The notes under the pieces were generated by a model. That model ran no database searches. It was not told the origin of the DNA and saw nothing but the letters and a program-made list of their open reading frames with translations. A program made the translations under genes and the position numbers. From assembly GCA_964501075.1 (NCBI GenBank), contig CAZCRE010000059.1, positions 1-8,293 on the forward strand: a stretch of 8,293 nucleotides of DNA, given 5' to 3'. Shown piece after piece: positions 5,350-8,293 of the stretch. The DNA is from CAZCRE01 sp964501075. Lineage in GTDB: Archaea; Thermoproteota; Bathyarchaeia; Bathyarchaeales; Bathycorpusculaceae. The stretch's first letter is position 1; every line of letters starts with the position of its first letter.

Positions 5350-5955
5350 CTATGGCGACAAGCCAAGTTTCTGGTAAATCCTTTGTTTGTTCTCTTCAAC
5401 GGTCTTCTGAACATCAGTGAACAGGTTGTTCCCGTGCGAATCAATTGCAACCGTAAGGGGACCAAATTCCTCAGCTTCAAAAACCCACATGGCCTCAGGC
5501 ATGCCAAGGTCATACCATTCAACGGTTCTAACGTTCTTGATAGCTTTTGCAGCCAATATTGCGGCGCCACCCGTGAAGGCACCATAGACCGCACCGTATT
5601 TCGCCATGGCGTCTGTTGTTCTTTTGCCCATTCCACCCTTACCGATGACTACACGAACCTTGAAGTTCTTTATGAACTCGTCCTCGAAAATGTCCATCCT
5701 AGTGCTTGTAGTCGGTCCCGCCGCCACCGCGATCCACTTGTCACCTTGTTTACTCATGACTGGTCCGCAGTGAAAAACTGCTAAACCCTCTAGGCTGAGG
5801 GGCAACGGCTTTCCTTCCTTGAAATACTCCAAGGCTCTTCGATGAGCTTGATCCCTCGCAGTCACAATCGTTCCAGTTACGTACAACACATCATTTACTT
5901 TCAGTTTGCGAATGTCAGCTTCCGAAATTGGTGTTTTCAGTTTATAGACTGCCAT
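5350..5955 (-). CDS. fumB: Class I fumarate hydratase, beta (C-terminal) subunit
   Basis: The smaller subunit of an iron-sulfur, two-subunit hydro-lyase that interconverts fumarate and L-malate in the TCA cycle or its reductive forms. The 201-residue product corresponds to the C-terminal half of single-chain class I fumarases. Characteristic strings are TARDQAHRR (32-40), HCGPV (62-66), AGPTTSTRM (79-87), GKGGMG (105-110), AVYGAFTGGAA (122-132) and GMPEAMWVFE (151-160). The start is the ATG at 5955. A GTG nine bases earlier (5964) is in frame but forms part of the Shine-Dalgarno GGTGA (5965-5961), which is spaced correctly for the ATG. It follows fumA by 10 bases and is surely co-transcribed. 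The closely related L-tartrate dehydratase (TtdAB) cannot be fully excluded by sequence, but fumarase is the normal role for such archaeal pairs. Confidence 0.93.
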   Translation of the reverse strand: MAVYKLKTPISEADIRKLKVNDVLYVTGTIVTARDQAHRRALEYFKEGKPLPLSLEGLAVFHCGPVMSKQGDKWIAVAAGPTTSTRMDIFEDEFIKNFKVRVVIGKGGMGKRTTDAMAKYGAVYGAFTGGAAILAAKAIKNVRTVEWYDLGMPEAMWVFEAEEFGPLTVAIDSHGNNLFTDVQKTVEENKQRIYQKLGLSP

Positions 5956-5965
5956 TTTCTTCACC

Positions 5966-6844
5966 TTACCCTTTCAACTTACGAGTTAAGTATTCAACGG
6001 TGCCATCTGCCTTGATCAACGCTGAAGCCCTTCTTGAAGCCCAGCAATTGAAGGCGACTGCAGCTGGAAAAGACGCTGGGTGCCTAAAAGCGAAGTCTAC
6101 GTGCACGCCTAGGACCGTGGTTTTTCCGCCTAATCCCATGGGACCAATTCCTGTCATGTTGGCCGCTTCATAAATCTCCTTTTCAAGTGCCGCTATTTCG
6201 GGATCTGGATTGTGTTCGGTCAAGGGCTTTAGCAAGGTTTTCTTGGCGAGCTTCATTGAAATGTCGGCTCCGCCGCCGATTGCGATACCAAGGATGGTCG
6301 GTGGACAAGGTTGGGCTCCTGCTTTTATGACAGTGTCAACGACGAATTTCTTAAGTCCTTTTATTCCTTCGCCTGGGACTAGCATTCCGCCCATGCAGAC
6401 GTTTTCGGAACCTCCTCCTTTTGTCATCACTGTCATTTCTATGTCGCTTCCCTGCGTGATTTCCCAGTTCACAAACGGTATGTTACGTCCAGTGTTGTCT
6501 CCGCTGTTTTTTCCGGTGAAGGGGTTTACGGCGTTAGGACGTAAAGGAACTTCTGCCGTAGCCTTTTTCGTCGCCTTTATCAATGCTTCTTCAACTTTTC
6601 CGAGGTTTTTCGCTTTGTCGCCTGCTTTCACATAGAAGATTATCGTACCAGTATCTTGGCACACTGGCGCTTGGCTCTTCTCGGCAAGCTCAATGTTATC
6701 TAGAATGGCTTTTAATTGGATCTTACCCGTTTCTGTCTCTTCCGCGTAAGCTTTTTTCAATGCTTGTTTCACGTCGTCTGGCAAGTATATCACGGCTTGT
6801 TTCAAGATGTTGAAGGCAACTTCCTCGATCTTTGCAGTGTCCAT
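5966..6844 (-). CDS. fumA: Class I fumarate hydratase, alpha (N-terminal) subunit
   Basis: The large, iron-sulfur-binding subunit (292 residues) of the heteromeric fumarase formed with FumB. Three cysteines in family positions should hold the catalytic [4Fe-4S] cluster: Cys62 in PVCQDTGT, Cys150 in SENVCMGGM and Cys180 in QPCPPTILG. Other hallmarks are LRPNAVNP (101-108), GGGSE (143-147), GIAIGGGAD (186-194), GPMGLGGKTT (234-243), and the end motif FRHPASFPAAVAFNCWASRR (253-272). Length agrees with archaeal alpha subunits (about 280-300). The start is fixed by GAGGGAG five bases before the ATG. The enzyme is oxygen-sensitive in characterised relatives, which fits an anaerobe. The gene diverges from the alkyltransferase-like gene across 106 bases; a TATA-like CTTAAATTT on the minus strand (6926-6918) or ACATAAGTA (6897-6889) may drive it. 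Tartrate dehydratase is the main alternative. Confidence 0.94.
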   Translation of the reverse strand: MDTAKIEEVAFNILKQAVIYLPDDVKQALKKAYAEETETGKIQLKAILDNIELAEKSQAPVCQDTGTIIFYVKAGDKAKNLGKVEEALIKATKKATAEVPLRPNAVNPFTGKNSGDNTGRNIPFVNWEITQGSDIEMTVMTKGGGSENVCMGGMLVPGEGIKGLKKFVVDTVIKAGAQPCPPTILGIAIGGGADISMKLAKKTLLKPLTEHNPDPEIAALEKEIYEAANMTGIGPMGLGGKTTVLGVHVDFAFRHPASFPAAVAFNCWASRRASALIKADGTVEYLTRKLKG

Positions 6845-6913
6845 TTCTTCTCCCTCAAATTTTGTTGATTTTTATGGACGATCTCGTGTACTTATGTCTT
6901 GTCTTGTGCCACC

Positions 6914-6927
6914 CGAAAAATTTAAGG
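6914..6927 (+). promoter_or_regulatory. BRE/TATA promoter of the alkyltransferase-like gene, possibly shared with fumA
   Basis: CGAAAAATTTAAGG resembles a purine-rich BRE joined to a TATA core. Transcription would begin near 6948, right at the ATG at 6951, so the mRNA is probably leaderless. The core is nearly symmetrical (AAATTTAAGG / CCTTAAATTT), so it could also drive fumA on the other strand with a start near 6897. Confidence 0.5.
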
Positions 6928-6934
6928 ACACATC

Positions 6935-6948
6935 ATAGCAAGTGCTAT
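6935..6948. repeat. Palindrome at the transcription start of the alkyltransferase-like gene
   Basis: ATAGCA-AG-TGCTAT is a perfect 6-bp inverted repeat with a 2-base centre. It covers the predicted transcription start and ends three bases before the ATG, a position where a bound repressor would block initiation. The family of any such regulator is unknown. Confidence 0.4.
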
Positions 6949-6950
6949 AT

Positions 6951-7400
6951 ATGAGATCACTCAGGCCATCGCGAGAAAGACTGGAAAAAGCTGAGAAGCC
7001 AAGACTTGTTGACACTCCAAAGGGAAAGATGCTGATCCCGAAACCAGTGGATGTTGATAGACTGCTGCGCAAAGTTGAGAAAGGAAAACTGGTCACGGTG
7101 ACCCAAATCATGGACAAGCTAGCGAAAGACTTTTGTGCTGCATACACTTGCCCACTTACACCCGAGATCTTCCTCTGGGTATCCGCCGAAACTGCTGAAG
7201 AGGACTTGAAGATCGGGCGAAAGCAGGTGGCACCGTATTGGCGAGTCATCAATGATGATGGTAGCCTAAGCGAGAAGTTCATGGGCGGCGTGGAAATACA
7301 GGCATCACGTCTAGCGGAGGAAGGACACACTATTCTGCTGGCTCAGGGCAAGAATCCTCCGAAAGTGAAGAATTTCGAGAGTTCTCTGCAAACACTTTGA
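6951..7400 (+). CDS. MGMT-family alkyltransferase-like DNA-binding protein lacking the acceptor Cys
   Basis: A 149-residue protein related to the DNA-binding domain of O6-alkylguanine-DNA alkyltransferase. Domain signs are KGKLVTVTQIMDKLAKDF (44-61, the helix-turn-helix region), CPLTPEIFLWVSAETAEED (67-85), and PYWRVINDDGSL (95-106) followed by FMGGVEIQASRLAEEGH (110-126). In true MGMT the 95-99 segment is PCHRV, with the methyl-accepting Cys; here Cys is Tyr96 and His is Trp97. It therefore should not transfer alkyl groups and may bind damaged or modified DNA and hand it to another pathway, as ATL proteins do; that role is inferred. A basic N-terminus (MRSLRPSRERLEKAEKPR) precedes the domain. 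The start is the ATG at 6951; an in-frame GTG at 6942 lies inside the palindrome and before the predicted transcript start. radA follows on the same strand after 120 bases with its own promoter. Confidence 0.8.
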   Translation: MRSLRPSRERLEKAEKPRLVDTPKGKMLIPKPVDVDRLLRKVEKGKLVTVTQIMDKLAKDFCAAYTCPLTPEIFLWVSAETAEEDLKIGRKQVAPYWRVINDDGSLSEKFMGGVEIQASRLAEEGHTILLAQGKNPPKVKNFESSLQTL

Positions 7401-7462
7401 GCAATGTGTTCTTCACTTTAACCTATCTCTCCATAGACTGGAAACCATGTTGCTTCACGTGT

Positions 7463-7491
7463 TTTAAATACAGCTTGTTTTTTACTGTATT
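7463..7491 (+). promoter_or_regulatory. radA promoter with inverted repeat AATACAG-N11-CTGTATT
   Basis: TTTAAATAC (7463-7471) is a good TATA core, predicting a start near 7492 and a leader of about 29 bases. A perfect 7-bp inverted repeat overlaps it: AATACAG (7467-7473) and CTGTATT (7485-7491) with an 11-base spacer containing a T6 run. Its position between TATA box and start site suits a repressor site. Nothing else notable is seen in the 120-base gap before radA. Confidence 0.5.
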
Positions 7492-7520
7492 ATGCGCTGT
7501 GAGTAGCGAGGAAATGGTCG

Positions 7521-8293
7521 ATGTCTGAAGAACGTGAAGAGACGACAGAGAAAGCGGATGCTGGTAGCAAGAAGAAATACGAGTTCTTAGAGGATTTACC
7601 CGGTATAGGACCTGCTACAGCTCAGAAACTCAAGGAATTAGGGTATCACACGATCGAGTCTCTGGCTATGGCTACTGCCAGGGAGCTTGAGCCTGTGGGC
7701 ATAAGTGAAAAGAAAGCTTTTTCAGTCATTGAAACTGCACGTTCTTCGATTGGTGTTTCTTTCATTAGGGCAGATGAACTGCTTAGGTTGCGGAAGAGTG
7801 TCCTGCGCCTGACGACTGGAAGCAAGGTCGTGGACAGGCTTGTTGACGGTGGGCTGGAAACGCAGACCATAACCGAGTTTTACGGTGAATATGGAACTGG
7901 AAAAAGCCAAATCTGTCACCAGCTGTGCGTGAACGTCCAGTTGCCTCCTGAACGGGGCGGACTCAACGGTGCTGCTTTGTACGTCGACACTGAGAACACA
8001 TTCAGAACCGAGAGAATTGTGTCGATGTCAAAGCATTTGGGATTGGATCCTGAGCAGGTGGTCAAGAACATCATCTATGCTGAGGCCTACACGTCTGATC
8101 ACCAAGCGTTTCTGCTTGACAACGCTGATGAAGTGATCAAACAGAACAACGTGAAATTGATCATCGTGGATTCTTTGACGGCACATTTTAGAAGCGAGTA
8201 CATCGGTCGTGAGATGTTGGCCCCCAGACAGCAGAGACTGAACAAGCACATGCACAAGCTCATCGGCTTAGCCAGAGCTTTCAACGCTGTGGC
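7521..8293 (+). CDS. radA: DNA repair and recombination protein RadA, 3' truncated by window edge
   Basis: The archaeal RecA/Rad51 recombinase, which forms filaments on single-stranded DNA and drives strand exchange with ATP. The first 257 residues are present (family length about 320-350) and the frame is open to the window end. In order: an acidic/Lys-rich tail (1-20), a helix-hairpin-helix DNA-binding domain with LPGIGPATAQKL (26-37), the polymerisation motif FIRADELL (81-88), the ATPase core with Walker A GEYGTGKS (122-129), YVDTENTFRTERI (154-166), and Walker B LIIVDS (213-218) followed by LTAHFRSEYIGR. All key residues seen are intact; Thr in place of the more usual Ser within the Walker A (GTGKS) is a mild variation. 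The ATG at 7521 has GAGGAA upstream with seven bases spacing; an ATG at 7514 is out of frame and hits a stop quickly. The L2 loop and C-terminus lie beyond the window. Confidence 0.97.
   Translation, partial: MSEEREETTEKADAGSKKKYEFLEDLPGIGPATAQKLKELGYHTIESLAMATARELEPVGISEKKAFSVIETARSSIGVSFIRADELLRLRKSVLRLTTGSKVVDRLVDGGLETQTITEFYGEYGTGKSQICHQLCVNVQLPPERGGLNGAALYVDTENTFRTERIVSMSKHLGLDPEQVVKNIIYAEAYTSDHQAFLLDNADEVIKQNNVKLIIVDSLTAHFRSEYIGREMLAPRQQRLNKHMHKLIGLARAFNAV

Noticed and set aside
5298..5636. Minus-strand open frame overlapping fumB in another frame
   Set aside because: fumB covers the region with a conserved protein; this frame shows no family features and is a codon-bias shadow.
6210..6635. 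Plus-strand open frame antisense to fumA
   Set aside because: fumA has all three cluster cysteines and conserved motifs; the antisense product is compositional noise.
7484..7500. SOS-box-like CTGT sequences upstream of radA
   Set aside because: The LexA box needs CTGT-N8-ACAG; here the arms face the other way (ACAG-N11-CTGT), and archaea have no LexA.

Overview
The window looks like a piece of an archaeal chromosome, most likely from the Thermoproteota/Bathyarchaeia side of the tree. The reasons are an archaeal TATA-binding protein, a RadA recombinase with an N-terminal helix-hairpin-helix domain, a two-subunit class I fumarase, an Ard1-like GNAT, and TATA-box promoters with GGTGA or GAGG Shine-Dalgarno sites. 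The lineage is inferred from gene style, not from a database match. I see no rRNA, tRNA, CRISPR array, insertion sequence or phage gene.

Layout, left to right. The 3' end of tbp (+) faces a two-gene minus-strand unit, a metallo-beta-lactamase-fold hydrolase followed by pyrE, with pyrE's ribosome binding site inside the last codons of the hydrolase gene. From the same divergent promoter region a LarA-family nickel-pincer racemase/epimerase gene runs to the right. It is followed by a GNAT acetyltransferase whose TATA box overlaps the larA stop codon. The GNAT gene meets, with a 6-bp tail-to-tail overlap, a three-gene minus-strand membrane operon: a two-helix protein with a long polar tail, an anchored and sequon-rich beta-sandwich protein, and a four-helix protein. 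Next comes fumAB (minus strand). Divergent from it is a gene for an alkyltransferase-like DNA-binding protein that has lost the methyl-accepting cysteine, and then radA, which runs off the right edge.

How the genes fit together. Most of the window is housekeeping: transcription initiation (TBP), UMP synthesis (PyrE), fumarate/malate interconversion (FumAB), N-terminal protein acetylation (Ard1-like) and homologous recombination (RadA). The less ordinary parts are the LarA homologue, which has all expected active-site residues but an unknown substrate and no cofactor genes nearby; the envelope operon of unknown function; and the alkyltransferase-like protein next to radA, which suggests a small DNA-repair neighbourhood. 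Several short inverted repeats sit on promoters or start regions (larA, the membrane operon, the alkyltransferase-like gene, radA) and are candidate operators. No strongly novel multi-gene system is evident; the membrane operon is the best candidate for uncharacterised biology.
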